24,886 nucleotides of DNA from CAZLNO01 sp964561005 (GCA_964561005.1 CAZLNO010000058.1:1-24886); one strand, 5' to 3'. Shown: positions 14,429 to 22,557, counted from the stretch's first letter. The notes: a model not told the origin generated them from the letters alone. A program made the numbers and translations.

Positions 14429-15262
14429 TTACAGAATATCGCCTGTCAGCCGGTCGAGATAGGCGTCGGGGTCGATGTCCGGCACCTCGGCCCGGCGGTT
14501 CAACAAGTCCTGCACGCGGCTGTCGGGCGTGGCGCGGACTTCCTCGGGGGTGCCGACGATGCGCACCTCCCCCTGGTCCAGCACGCAGATACGGTCGGCG
14601 ATGGTGAAGGCGGACTGCAGCTCGTGCGTCACCACCACGATGGTCATGCCAAAGGCCTCGCGCAGGTTCAGGATCAGGCGGTCGATCGACGAGGCCACCA
14701 CCGGGTCCAGCCCGGCCGAGGGCTCGTCGCAGAACAGGATCTTCGGGTCCATCACGATGGCCCGGGCGAAGGCGGCGCGCTTGACCATGCCGCCCGACAG
14801 CTCCGAGGGCATCAGGTCCTCGTAGCCCGCCAGCTCCACCACCTCCATCTTCAGCCGCGCCATGATGTGCATGGTCTCGTCGTCCAGGTTCGTGTGCTCG
14901 CGCAGGGGCAGCATGATGTTCTCCCCGACGGTCATGGAAGAGAACAGCGCGCCGCCCTGGAAAGCCACGCCCATGCGGCAGCGCAGCTCGGTCATCTCCA
15001 GGAGTGACAGCTTGCTGATGTCCCGTCCCAGGATGCGGACCGTCCCGGAGGTCGGCTGCAGCAGGCCCAGCAGGTGGTTCAGCAGCGTCGACTTGCCGCT
15101 GCCCGAGCCGCCCATGATCACCATGATTTCCTCGGGACGCACCTCCAGATTGATATCCTTCAGGATCGCTCGGTCGCCGAAGTGGGTGAAGAGGTGCTCG
15201 ACCTGGATCACGGGCGCCTCGGCGTCGATGCCGTCATCGGGGGGCGGGCTGGTGTCGCTCAT
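14429..15262 (-). CDS. mlaF: MlaF-type ABC transporter ATPase
   Basis: Cytoplasmic ATPase that drives the MlaE permease in lipid transport between membranes. It has 277 residues. Visible motifs are Walker A GGSGSGKST (51-59), the Q-loop in GVAFQGGALFSSMTV, the ABC signature LSGGMVKR (155-162), Walker B ILFCDEPSAGLDP (175-187) and His213 of the H-loop. The sequences GGALFSSMTVGENI and SGGMVKRAAFARAI are characteristic of the MlaF/Ttg2A group. The extended C terminus after about residue 240 (VRATPDSRVQDLLNRRAE) is also typical; in E. coli it helps contact MlaB and the second MlaF. Its start overlaps the mlaE stop (ATGA). A 45-base gap separates it from mlaD, the largest gap in the operon. Confidence 0.95.
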   Translation of the reverse strand: MSDTSPPPDDGIDAEAPVIQVEHLFTHFGDRAILKDINLEVRPEEIMVIMGGSGSGKSTLLNHLLGLLQPTSGTVRILGRDISKLSLLEMTELRCRMGVAFQGGALFSSMTVGENIMLPLREHTNLDDETMHIMARLKMEVVELAGYEDLMPSELSGGMVKRAAFARAIVMDPKILFCDEPSAGLDPVVASSIDRLILNLREAFGMTIVVVTHELQSAFTIADRICVLDQGEVRIVGTPEEVRATPDSRVQDLLNRRAEVPDIDPDAYLDRLTGDIL

Positions 15263-16071
15263 CGGGTCAGGATGAAGACGAAGATCATGTCGGTGATGAC
15301 GATGGCGCTGATCGCGTGCACCACCGCGCGCGTGGCCGCCCGGCCGACGCCCTCGGCGCCACCGGAGACCATGGCGCCGTTGACGACGCCGATGATCGTG
15401 ATCAGCAGGCCGAAGATGGCGCTCTTGGTCAGGCCGTGCGCCAGGTCGTTCAGCGAGACGATCTCGACCACGCGGTTGAAGTAGGCCGCCAGGCTCATGC
15501 CAAGATCCAGACTGACGTAGAGCCCGCCGCCCAGAAGGCCCATGACGTCCGCCCAGAAGGCCAGTGCCGGCACCATCACCAGCATGGCCAGCATCGCCGG
15601 CGTGACCAGGAAGCGCACCGGCGCGATGCCGATCACCTTGAGCGCGTCGATCTCCTGGCTGATTCGCATGGTGCCGATGCGTGCCGCCAGCGCCGAACCG
15701 GAGCGCCCGGCGACCAGGATACCGGTGATCAGCGGTGCGAACTCGCGCACCACCGACAGCGCGATGCCGGTGGTCACGCGCGACTCCGCACCAAAGGCGC
15801 GCAGCGTGTGGATGCCCTGGATCGCCAACATGACGCCGATGGTCAGCGACAGCACGGTGACGATGGGCACGGCGCGCACGCCCACGTCCATCGCCTCCTG
15901 AAAGACCTGGTGGATGCGCACGGGCTGCTTGCGCCAGCGGCCGACCGCCAGCCAGTACAGGCTCTCGGCGAACAGCGCCGCGGCGTAGCCGATCTCGGCA
16001 ACGCCCGCCACGGTGCGCCGGCCGACGCGGGCCAGCAGTTCCACGGCCCCGCGGTCCGGCACCGTCGCCAT
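15259..16071 (-). CDS. mlaE: MlaE-type ABC permease
   Basis: Inner membrane permease of the lipid transporter. It has 270 residues with about five hydrophobic segments. The family signature EFAPLITGILVAGRSGSALA is followed by ARIGTMRISQEIDALKVIGI (roughly 115-152), and the second half has GLTKSAIFGLLITIIG. The MlaE family normally works as a dimer with two MlaF subunits. The start is ATG 16071, whose first base is shared with the TGA of the upstream STAS gene (TGATG). This is strong evidence that the STAS protein and the permease are translated together; GTG 16074 is an alternative start. It overlaps mlaF at its 3' end. Confidence 0.95.
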   Translation of the reverse strand: MATVPDRGAVELLARVGRRTVAGVAEIGYAAALFAESLYWLAVGRWRKQPVRIHQVFQEAMDVGVRAVPIVTVLSLTIGVMLAIQGIHTLRAFGAESRVTTGIALSVVREFAPLITGILVAGRSGSALAARIGTMRISQEIDALKVIGIAPVRFLVTPAMLAMLVMVPALAFWADVMGLLGGGLYVSLDLGMSLAAYFNRVVEIVSLNDLAHGLTKSAIFGLLITIIGVVNGAMVSGGAEGVGRAATRAVVHAISAIVITDMIFVFILTR

Positions 16072-16412
16072 CACGCCTCTCCGAAGCCCAAGTCGAGCTC
16101 GTCGAGGATCGGGAACACCCGGTCCAGCCGCGCGATCCGCATGACCCGCATGGCCGGCTCGGGCACGCGGGCCAGGGCGAAGCGCCGACCCTCCTTGCGC
16201 GCGCGCTGGAAGGCCTCGACGAGGCTGGCGATGCCGGAACTGTCGATGTAGCTCACCTGCGCCATGTCCACCAGCAGGTCCGCGCCGTGGCGCAGACTGT
16301 CCAGAAGCACGCGGCGCAGCCGGGCGGACACCTGAAGGTCCACGTCGCCGCGCAGGTGAATGACCTCCACGCCGTCACGGTGTTCGCGCTGCATGTCCAG
16401 CTCCCGGGCCAT
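16071..16412 (-). CDS. STAS-domain protein: anti-sigma-factor antagonist type in the MlaB position
   Basis: A 113-residue single STAS domain. It reads VIHLRGDVDLQVSARLRRVL, then LLVDMAQVSYIDSSGIASLVEAFQRARK, with the phosphorylation motif DSSG at 57-60. SpoIIAA and RsbV carry the serine phosphorylated by their kinase at this point. Typical MlaB also has a Ser/Thr there. The upstream neighbours are a kinase-type ATPase and a PP2C phosphatase, so this protein has all the partners of a partner switch. Downstream it is fused by overlapping stop and start (TGATG) to the permease gene, the position of MlaB in lipid transport operons of other bacteria. The protein may do both jobs. Which target it binds, MlaF or an anti-sigma factor only, cannot be decided from sequence. 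A 20-residue charged tail follows the core domain. Confidence 0.88.
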   Translation of the reverse strand: MARELDMQREHRDGVEVIHLRGDVDLQVSARLRRVLLDSLRHGADLLVDMAQVSYIDSSGIASLVEAFQRARKEGRRFALARVPEPAMRVMRIARLDRVFPILDELDLGFGEA

Positions 16413-16862
16413 TCAAGCGATCCGTTTCGTCAAGCGAAGCACGTTGCCCATGCACCCCTCCGGCGTCTCGAAGACCACCTCGTCGACACTTTCGCGGATA
16501 AGCCGCGTGCCCAGCCCGCCAGGGCGCAGCTCGTCCAGCGGACGCGGCTGGATCGCCTCGGGGTCGACCGGCGGCGCGAAGTCGATGACTCGGGCGACGA
16601 GCCGGGCGTCGTCGCGGCACAGGCGTATCACGATATCCCCGCCGGAGTCCTTTCGATAGGCATAGCGAATCACGTTCTGACAGGCCTCGTCGACCGCCAC
16701 CACCAGCTCGCCGGCGGCGCGCTCCGAGCAGCCCGCCGTGCAGGCGGCCTCGCCCACCGTGGCGCGGATCAGCTTCAGCAGCTCCGCGCGGGCCGGGACG
16801 CGCAGCTCGAAGATCCGGCCCTCGGGTGCGCGGCCAAGCGGGCCTTCGGGCATGTCGTTCAT
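16413..16862 (-). CDS. RsbW/SpoIIAB-like serine kinase (HATPase_c_2)
   Basis: A 149-residue GHKL-fold ATPase of the anti-sigma factor kinase type, which phosphorylates a STAS partner and, in classical systems, sequesters a sigma factor. The N-box is ELVVAVDEACQNVIRYAY (52-69, with Glu59 and Asn63). The G1 region is VIDFAPPVDP (92-101), a form common in proteobacterial RsbW-like proteins, and the G2 box is PGGLGTRLIRESVDEV (114-129). There is no histidine-kinase phosphoacceptor domain, so it acts alone. It overlaps the phosphatase gene by ATGA and is followed with no gap by the STAS gene (TGA directly before ATG). No sigma factor gene is nearby, which makes the adjacent STAS protein its obvious substrate. 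Confidence 0.88.
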   Translation of the reverse strand: MNDMPEGPLGRAPEGRIFELRVPARAELLKLIRATVGEAACTAGCSERAAGELVVAVDEACQNVIRYAYRKDSGGDIVIRLCRDDARLVARVIDFAPPVDPEAIQPRPLDELRPGGLGTRLIRESVDEVVFETPEGCMGNVLRLTKRIA

Positions 16863-18157
16863 CGGCCGCTCCCCTCGACGACGAGCAAGGTCAGATCGTC
16901 GCCCGGCGCAATGTCCAACGGGGCGACCCGGTGCAGGATGTGGCGCAGCCGGTCGGCGGCGCCGAGGTCGCGCTCCTCCGCGGCCGCGATGGCCGCGGCC
17001 AGGCCGGCCCGCCCGATCTCCCGGCCGTCGGCGCGCTGCGCCTCGGTCAGGCCGTCGGTGAAGAGATAGAGATGGCGGCCGCCCAGCGGCACCGTCTCGG
17101 CGGCCGGCGGCCCGTCCGGCGACAGCGGCTCCTGGATGCCCAGCGGCGGCGTCTGCGCCGGCACGATGTCCTGGAAGGCCGCGGGCGTGCCGCGAGCGTC
17201 GACGGGGACGAGCAGCGGCGGCTCGTGGCCCGCGTTCGCCAGGCGCGCCTCGCCGCGCGCCGGGTCATAGACCCCGCAGGCCATGGTCACGAACATGCCG
17301 AAGGCGGCGGTCTCCACCAGCTCGCCGTTGATTTCCGCCAGCACGGCCGCGGGGTCCTCCGCTGTCTTGGCGAGGTAGCGGAACAGGCTCGTGGTCTTCG
17401 CCATCAGCAGGGCGGCGTTGCTGCCCTTGCCCGCGACGTCGCCCAGGTTGAACCAGATGCGCCCGTCCGGGCGCGCAATAATGTCGAAGAAGTCGCCGGA
17501 GACCTGGCGGGCCGGCACGTTGATGCCGTGCACGGGAAAGTCGGCCGGCTGCGGCGGCGGCAGGAAGCTGCGCTGGATGGTGGCGGCCAGCTCCAGCTCG
17601 CGGCGCATGACCTCGCGCTCGACCATCGCCTTCGCCTGGCGCGCGTTGATGATCGCCAGCGCCGCCGAGGCGGCCAGCGCGGCCAGGATTTGCGCGTCGC
17701 GGGCTTCGAAGGGTCCCTGGCCGCGCTTGTTGATCAGCTCGATCGCGCCCAGCGTCTGGTCGCGAACCCGCAGCGGGGCGCAGAGCACGGCGTGCGTCGT
17801 GAAGCCGGTGCGGGCGTCGACCGCCGCGCCGAAGTCGGGATCGCCCCGGGCGTCGCGGACCACCTGCACCTCGCCGCCGCGCACCGCGCGGCCGACGATG
17901 CCGGCATGGCGGGAGAGGTGCAGGCCGGCGATGTCCACGGGGCCATAGCAGGCGCGGCAGACCAGCTCCTCTCCGTCGTCGTCGAGCAGGAAGAGCGAGG
18001 CGCCCTCGGCGTCGAGCGTTCGCGCGATGCGGGCCAGGCCGCGCCGCAGCGTGGTGTCGATGTCCTGCGACTCGGCGAAGTCCCGGCTCATCTCCGCGAT
18101 CAGGCCGAGATGGTCCAGAGGGCTTGCCGCGGCGGGATCGTGTTCGTCGTCGGTCAT
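16859..18157 (-). CDS. GAF-domain PP2C (SpoIIE/RsbU-type) serine phosphatase
   Basis: A 432-residue soluble protein phosphatase. Residues about 15-180 form a GAF sensor domain (EGASLFLLDDDGEELVCRAC, then VLCAPLRVRDQTLGAIELIN). A helical linker, 172-197, ends in IQRSFLPPPQP, the usual entry to RsbU-type catalytic domains. The PP2C domain, 198-427, keeps all metal-binding motifs: SGDFFD (220-225), GDVAGKG (239-245), FTDGLTEA (366-373) and GDDLTLLVV (419-427). It would remove phosphate from the STAS protein in response to a small ligand or redox state sensed by the GAF domain. The start is ATG 18157, since the longer frame is basic GC shadow. It is the first gene of the operon, divergent from ccmF across 200 bases that must hold both promoters; no clear promoter boxes were seen there. 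Confidence 0.92.
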   Translation of the reverse strand: MTDDEHDPAAASPLDHLGLIAEMSRDFAESQDIDTTLRRGLARIARTLDAEGASLFLLDDDGEELVCRACYGPVDIAGLHLSRHAGIVGRAVRGGEVQVVRDARGDPDFGAAVDARTGFTTHAVLCAPLRVRDQTLGAIELINKRGQGPFEARDAQILAALAASAALAIINARQAKAMVEREVMRRELELAATIQRSFLPPPQPADFPVHGINVPARQVSGDFFDIIARPDGRIWFNLGDVAGKGSNAALLMAKTTSLFRYLAKTAEDPAAVLAEINGELVETAAFGMFVTMACGVYDPARGEARLANAGHEPPLLVPVDARGTPAAFQDIVPAQTPPLGIQEPLSPDGPPAAETVPLGGRHLYLFTDGLTEAQRADGREIGRAGLAAAIAAAEERDLGAADRLRHILHRVAPLDIAPGDDLTLLVVEGSGR

Positions 18158-18357
18158 GGGCTCGTGCCCTGCATGGCTTGCCAGAAAGGGTATCCGAGCC
18201 GCAATATGCGGCACAAGCTGGGCGAAGGCGCGGCGCGACCTCTGGCCACATGGCGCCGCCCGCCGCGAACGTCCAGCCTTGCATTGCCGCCCTGCCGCCA
18301 CAAATTCGCGAGAAACCCCGGCGGAAGGCGGACCCCGGCAAGCGGAAGCGAGCAGCC

Positions 18358-20370
18358 ATGATCGTCGAACTCGGCCACTTCGCGCTGGTGCTGGCGCTCT
18401 TCGTCGCGCTGACCCAGGCCGTTCTGCCCATGTGGGGCGCGGCGCGGGGCGACGCCCGGCTGATGGCGGTGGCCGGGCCGGCGGCGGTGGCGCAGCTCGC
18501 CCTGATCGCCGTGGCCTTCGCCGCGCTGACGCACGCCTATGTGACCAGCGACTTCAGCGTGCTCAACGTCGTGCAGAACTCGCACTCGCTGAAGCCGATG
18601 CTGTACAAGGTGAGCGGCGTCTGGGGCAACCACGAGGGCTCGCTGGTCCTCTGGGTGCTGATCCTGGCGCTGTTCGGGGCCATCGTCGCGCTGTTCGGGC
18701 GCAACCTGCCGCCGGGCCTGAAGGCGCGCACGCTGGCGGTGCAGGCGCTGATCGCCGTGGGCTTCCTGCTTTTCATGCTGGCGACCTCGAACCCCTTCGA
18801 GCGGGTGTTTCCGCCGCCGGCCAACGGCCAGGACCTGAACCCGCTGCTGCAGGACCCCGGCCTCGCCTTCCACCCGCCGATGCTCTATGCCGGCTATGTC
18901 GGCTTCTCGATCGTGTTCTCCTTCGCCGTGGCGGCGCTCATCGAGGGGCGGGTCGACGCCGCCTGGGCGCGCTGGGTGCGGCCGTGGACGCTGCTCGCCT
19001 GGGTGTTCCTGACCGCCGGCATCGCGCTGGGAAGCTGGTGGGCCTACTACGAGCTGGGCTGGGGCGGCTGGTGGTATTGGGACCCGGTGGAGAACGCCTC
19101 CTTCATGCCCTGGCTGGCCGGCACGGCGCTGCTGCACTCCGCCGTCGTGGTGGAGAAGCGCGACGCGCTGAAGACCTGGACGATCCTGCTGGCCATCCTG
19201 ACCTTCTCGATGAGCCTGATCGGCACCTTCCTCGTGCGCTCCGGCGTTCTCACCTCGGTGCACGCCTTCGCCACCGATCCGGACCGCGGCGTGTTCATCC
19301 TGGCGCTGATGATCGTCGCCATCGGCGGCGCGCTGACGCTGTATGCCTGGCGCGCGCCGGTGCTGAAGGGCGGCGGGCTGTTCGCCCCGGTCAGCCGCGA
19401 GGGCGCGCTGGTGCTGAACAACCTGTTGCTGGCCACGGCCACGGCGACGGTGCTGCTGGGCACGCTGTATCCGCTGTTCCTGGAGGCGCTGGGCGGCGGC
19501 AAGGTGTCGGTCGGGCCGCCGTACTTCAACGCCACCTTCATCCCGCTGATGCTGCCGTTGGTCGCCGCCCTGGGCATCGGGCCGCTCATGGCCTGGAAGC
19601 GCGGCGACCTGAAGGGCGTGCTGGCGCGGCTGAAGCTGGCCTTCGCGGTCACCGCGGTGGTGGCGGTGGTCATGGCCTACGTCGCCTGGGGGCGCAGCGT
19701 CTTCGGCGTGCTGGGGATGGCGCTGGCGGCCTGGCTGGCGACCGCCGTGGCGATCGAGGTGGCCGAGCGCTGCGGCATCCGCAAAACCCGCAGTCCCGCC
19801 GCCCTCTGGCAGCGCGCGCGCGGCCTGCCGCGGGCGCACTGGGGCATGGTGCTGGCGCACCTGGGCGTGGCCGTGGCGGTGGTCGGCATGACCGGCTCCT
19901 CGCTGTGGCAGAGCGAGGACATCCGCGTCATGGCCCCCGGCGAGAGCGCCGAGGTCGGCGGCTACACCTTCACCTTCGAAGGCGCCGCCCCCGTCGAGGG
20001 GCCGAACTACACCGCCACGCGCGGCACCTTCACCGTCGCCCACGACGGCGCCGCCATCGCCCGCATGCAGCCGGAAAAGCGCGAGTACGTCGTCAGCGGG
20101 CGCGAGACCACCGAGGCGGCGATCCGCACGCGGCCGCTGGGCGACATCTTCGCGGTGATCGGCGACGCCCAGGGCAACGGCGCCTATACCGTGCGGCTGT
20201 ACTTCAAGCCGGTGGTGTCCTGGATCTGGTCGGGCGCCATGCTGATGGCCCTGGGCGGCTTGATCAGCCTGAGCGACCGGCGGCTGCGCGTGGGCGCCCC
20301 GACCCGCCGGCGCAGCCCGGCCGGCAGCGCCGCGCAGCCCGGCGTGGCCCCGGCGAGCCCGGAGAGATAG
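18358..20370 (+). CDS. ccmF: Cytochrome c maturation heme lyase subunit CcmF
   Basis: Large inner membrane subunit of the system I cytochrome c synthetase, which transfers heme from holo-CcmE to the CXXCH motif of apocytochrome c. It has 670 residues, the normal length. The N terminus, MIVELGHFALVLALF, is typical. The tryptophan-rich WWD motif WGGWWYWDPVENASFMPWL begins at residue 235 and is the heme-handling signature. Other conserved parts are the VQNSHSLKPMLYKVSGVWGNHEGS loop, FHPPMLYAGYVGF and a periplasmic C-terminal domain (about 515-620) before the last helix. ATG 18358 is chosen for the conserved N terminus; the frame upstream to 18124 is not CcmF-like. ccmH follows after seven bases. 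ccmE is not upstream, as the neighbour there is the divergent phosphatase gene. Confidence 0.97.
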   Translation: MIVELGHFALVLALFVALTQAVLPMWGAARGDARLMAVAGPAAVAQLALIAVAFAALTHAYVTSDFSVLNVVQNSHSLKPMLYKVSGVWGNHEGSLVLWVLILALFGAIVALFGRNLPPGLKARTLAVQALIAVGFLLFMLATSNPFERVFPPPANGQDLNPLLQDPGLAFHPPMLYAGYVGFSIVFSFAVAALIEGRVDAAWARWVRPWTLLAWVFLTAGIALGSWWAYYELGWGGWWYWDPVENASFMPWLAGTALLHSAVVVEKRDALKTWTILLAILTFSMSLIGTFLVRSGVLTSVHAFATDPDRGVFILALMIVAIGGALTLYAWRAPVLKGGGLFAPVSREGALVLNNLLLATATATVLLGTLYPLFLEALGGGKVSVGPPYFNATFIPLMLPLVAALGIGPLMAWKRGDLKGVLARLKLAFAVTAVVAVVMAYVAWGRSVFGVLGMALAAWLATAVAIEVAERCGIRKTRSPAALWQRARGLPRAHWGMVLAHLGVAVAVVGMTGSSLWQSEDIRVMAPGESAEVGGYTFTFEGAAPVEGPNYTATRGTFTVAHDGAAIARMQPEKREYVVSGRETTEAAIRTRPLGDIFAVIGDAQGNGAYTVRLYFKPVVSWIWSGAMLMALGGLISLSDRRLRVGAPTRRRSPAGSAAQPGVAPASPER

Positions 20371-20377
20371 GATCGGC

Positions 20378-20851
20378 ATGCTGCGCGGTTGTTTGCTTGC
20401 CCTGCTTCTGCTGCTCCTCGGCGCCCCGGCTGGGGCGGTCGAGCCGGGGGAGATGCTGGACGATCCCGCGAAGGAGGCGCGCGCCCGCGAGCTGTCCGCG
20501 CAGATCCGCTGCCTGGTCTGCCAGAACCAGTCGATCGACGAATCCAACGCCGGGCTGGCCGCCGACATGCGCCAGCTCATCCGCGAGCGCATCGAGGCCG
20601 GCGACAGCAACGAAGAGATCAAGGCCTATCTGACGGCCCGCTATGGCGACTTCGTGCTGCTCAAGCCGCCGATGAAGCCCGAGACCTACGTGCTGTGGTA
20701 CGGCCCGGCCGTCATCGTGGCGCTGGGGGCGCTGGGCATCGTGGTGTATTTCCGCCGCCGTCGGCGGCCATCGGCGGCGACCGCGACGCTCAGCGAGGCG
20801 GAGCGCCGGCGACTTGACGCGATACTCGAAGAACGCGACGAAACTTCATGA
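20378..20851 (+). CDS. ccmH: Cytochrome c maturation thiol reductase CcmH (CycL)
   Basis: Periplasmic thioredoxin-like reductant of apocytochrome c, anchored in the inner membrane and part of the CcmFHI complex. It has 157 residues. A signal peptide covers 1-20 (cleavage near GAVE). The redox motif is RCLVCQNQSIDESNAGLA, with Cys45 and Cys48, and carries Leu where many homologues have Pro (RCPVCQ). A membrane helix lies at about 103-125 and a short cytoplasmic tail follows. It corresponds to the N-terminal half of the fused E. coli CcmH; the second half is the separate ccmI gene next door. Its stop overlaps the ccmI start (ATGA). Confidence 0.95.
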   Translation: MLRGCLLALLLLLLGAPAGAVEPGEMLDDPAKEARARELSAQIRCLVCQNQSIDESNAGLAADMRQLIRERIEAGDSNEEIKAYLTARYGDFVLLKPPMKPETYVLWYGPAVIVALGALGIVVYFRRRRRPSAATATLSEAERRRLDAILEERDETS

Positions 20852-22293
20852 TATTCTGGATTCTTTGCGCGCTTCTGACGCTGGCCGTGGTGGCCGGCGT
20901 GCTCTGGCCGGTGCTGCGCGGGCGGACGGCCGCGCGGGCGGCGGCGGCCTATGACCTGGAGGTCTACCGCGACCAGCTTGCCGAGGTGGAGCGCAACCAT
21001 GCCGAGGGCCTGATCGGCGACAGCGAGGCCGAGGCGGCGCGGGCGGAGATCGGCCGGCGCATCCTGGCCGCCGACCGTGCTCGGCACGGCCAGGGGGCGG
21101 CGTCGGGCGCGACGGGCCGCTGGCTGCGCCGCGCCGCCGCCGGCGTGGTCGCCGTGGCGGTGCCGGCGGGGGCCTTCGCGGTGTACCTCCAGCTCGGCGC
21201 GCCGGGGCGGGAGGCCGTGCCCTTCGCCGCGCGCGAGGATGTCCGGGGCGGCGCGCAGGTGGCGGGGCAGGGCGGCGACAACGCCACGCCGCCGGGAATG
21301 CCCGACCTCGCGCAGGCGGTGGCCCGGCTCGGGGAACGGCTGGCGGAGTCGCCGGAGGATGTGGAGGGCTGGCTGGTGCTGGGGCGCACGCAGCTCCAGC
21401 GTCAGCGCTATGACGCGGCGGTCGAAGCGTTTGCAAAGGCGCGCGAGCTGCGGCCGGACAACCCGCGCATCGCCGCCTTTCACGGCGAGGCGCTGGTCAT
21501 GGCCAGCGGCGGGACGGTGACGCCGAAGGCGCGGCACGCCTTCGAGGCGGCGGCCGAACGGATCCCCGAGGACCCGCAGGTGAACTTCTACCTGGGCCTG
21601 GCGGCGTTGCAGCAGGGGGCGCCCGAGCAGGCCCTGGCGCGCTGGAAGGACATGGTTGCCCGCGCCGACCCCGAGGCGCCCTGGCTGGAGGCGGTGAAGC
21701 GCCAGATGGCGGCGGCCGAGCGCCAGCTCGACATCGCGCCGGGCAGCACCTTCGCCGAGGTCGCGCCCGAAGGCGGCGAGGACGGGGCGGCCGAGCCCGC
21801 GACCGACGGGCCGAGCCGGGAGCGGATGCAGGCCGCCCGGGACATGTCCCCGGAGGAACGGCGGGCCATGATCGAGAGCATGGTCGGGCAACTGGCCGCC
21901 CGCCTGGAGGACAATCCCGACGACCTCCAGGGCTGGCTGCGGCTCGCCCGGTCCTACACCGTGCTGGAGCGGCCTGAGCAGGCGCGCGACGCGCTGGCGC
22001 GGGCGGTGGAGCTGGCGCCGGAGAACGTCGAGGTGCTGTCGCGCTACGCCCGCGCGCTGCGCGACGCCGCCGGCCGGCGGCAGACCGCGAAGTCCGTCGA
22101 GGTCTCGCAACGCATCCTGGAGCTGGACCCGAAGAACCCGGAGGCCCTGTGGTTCGTCGGTATCCATCATGCCAGCGAGGGACGGCGCGACAAGGCGCGC
22201 GCGCTGTTCGACAAGGCCCTGGCACAGCTCCCCGACTCGCCGCAAACCGAGGAACTGCGCCGCCGCGCCAAGGACCTGGTCGGCGCGGAGTAG
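20848..22293 (+). CDS. ccmI: Cytochrome c biogenesis protein CcmI (CycH), TPR apocytochrome chaperone
   Basis: Chaperone that holds apocytochrome c and delivers it to CcmF/CcmH. It has 481 residues. The N-terminal membrane helix MIFWILCALLTLAVVAGVLWPVLRG is typical in placing. It is followed by the conserved cytoplasmic loop with AAAYDLEVYRDQLAEVERN and a second helix at about 95-117. The periplasmic part holds TPR repeats, clear at about 165-205 (EGWLVLGRTQLQRQRYDAAVEAF), 240-275 and 375-470, with an acidic Ala/Glu-rich linker around 310-335. It is the last gene of the ccmF-ccmH-ccmI run. No ccmG (dsbE) or ccmE occurs here, so the remaining maturation genes must be elsewhere. Confidence 0.94.
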   Translation: MIFWILCALLTLAVVAGVLWPVLRGRTAARAAAAYDLEVYRDQLAEVERNHAEGLIGDSEAEAARAEIGRRILAADRARHGQGAASGATGRWLRRAAAGVVAVAVPAGAFAVYLQLGAPGREAVPFAAREDVRGGAQVAGQGGDNATPPGMPDLAQAVARLGERLAESPEDVEGWLVLGRTQLQRQRYDAAVEAFAKARELRPDNPRIAAFHGEALVMASGGTVTPKARHAFEAAAERIPEDPQVNFYLGLAALQQGAPEQALARWKDMVARADPEAPWLEAVKRQMAAAERQLDIAPGSTFAEVAPEGGEDGAAEPATDGPSRERMQAARDMSPEERRAMIESMVGQLAARLEDNPDDLQGWLRLARSYTVLERPEQARDALARAVELAPENVEVLSRYARALRDAAGRRQTAKSVEVSQRILELDPKNPEALWFVGIHHASEGRRDKARALFDKALAQLPDSPQTEELRRRAKDLVGAE

Positions 22294-22332
22294 CGGTTCA
22301 TGTCGAACCGGTGGTGCGGTTGGTGAGGTTTT

Positions 22333-22350
22333 CCGGGCGTGGCCCGGTTT
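22333..22350 (+). terminator. Possible weak terminator after the ccm operon
   Basis: CCGGGC (22333-22338) and GCCCGG (22342-22347) form a six-base stem with a three-base loop, followed by TTTGTGGGTT, 40 bases after the ccmI stop. A second hairpin, CACGATT/AATCGTG (22380-22398), followed by CTCTTT, lies just downstream. Either could end transcription; neither has a good T tract. Confidence 0.35.
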
Positions 22351-22372
22351 GTGGGTTAGGGGTCAAGGCCGG

Positions 22373-22452
22373 TGTAAAACACGATTTTGTGAATCGTGCT
22401 CTTTGGTATCACCATTCTGCAATGATAGGATGATATGAAGTTGTGACTTATA
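22373..22452. other. AT-rich segment abutting the assembly gap
   Basis: These 80 bases contain about 35% G+C, against roughly 70% in the genes on either side, and run straight into the N block. They contain the inverted repeat CACGATT-TTGTG-AATCGTG (22380-22398) and no credible ORF. The composition break suggests an inserted element or a poorly assembled edge. Confidence 0.6.
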
Positions 22453-22552
22453 NNNNNNNNNNNNNNNNNNNNNNNNNNNNNNNNNNNNNNNNNNNNNNNN
22501 NNNNNNNNNNNNNNNNNNNNNNNNNNNNNNNNNNNNNNNNNNNNNNNNNNNN
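22453..22552. other. Assembly gap (100 N)
   Basis: Exactly 100 unknown bases, the conventional filler for a scaffold join of unknown length. Missing sequence may be much longer than 100 bases, and open frames running across it are artefacts. Together with its flanks (22294-22794), this is the longest stretch without a gene; the readable part holds hairpins, an AT-rich tail and a palindromic repeat. Confidence 0.98.
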
Positions 22553-22557
22553 AGCGC

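Noticed and set aside
12687..18157. Reading the phosphatase-kinase-STAS set as a plain sigma factor stress module placed by chance next to mla
   Set aside because: The TGATG junction between STAS and mlaE, the MlaB-like position and the lack of any sigma factor gene here make a link to the transporter the better reading. It is not excluded, since anti-sigma targets may be encoded elsewhere.
18154..20622. An 822-codon minus-strand frame across ccmF and ccmH
   Set aside because: Antisense to two well conserved cytochrome c maturation genes, with shadow-type composition.
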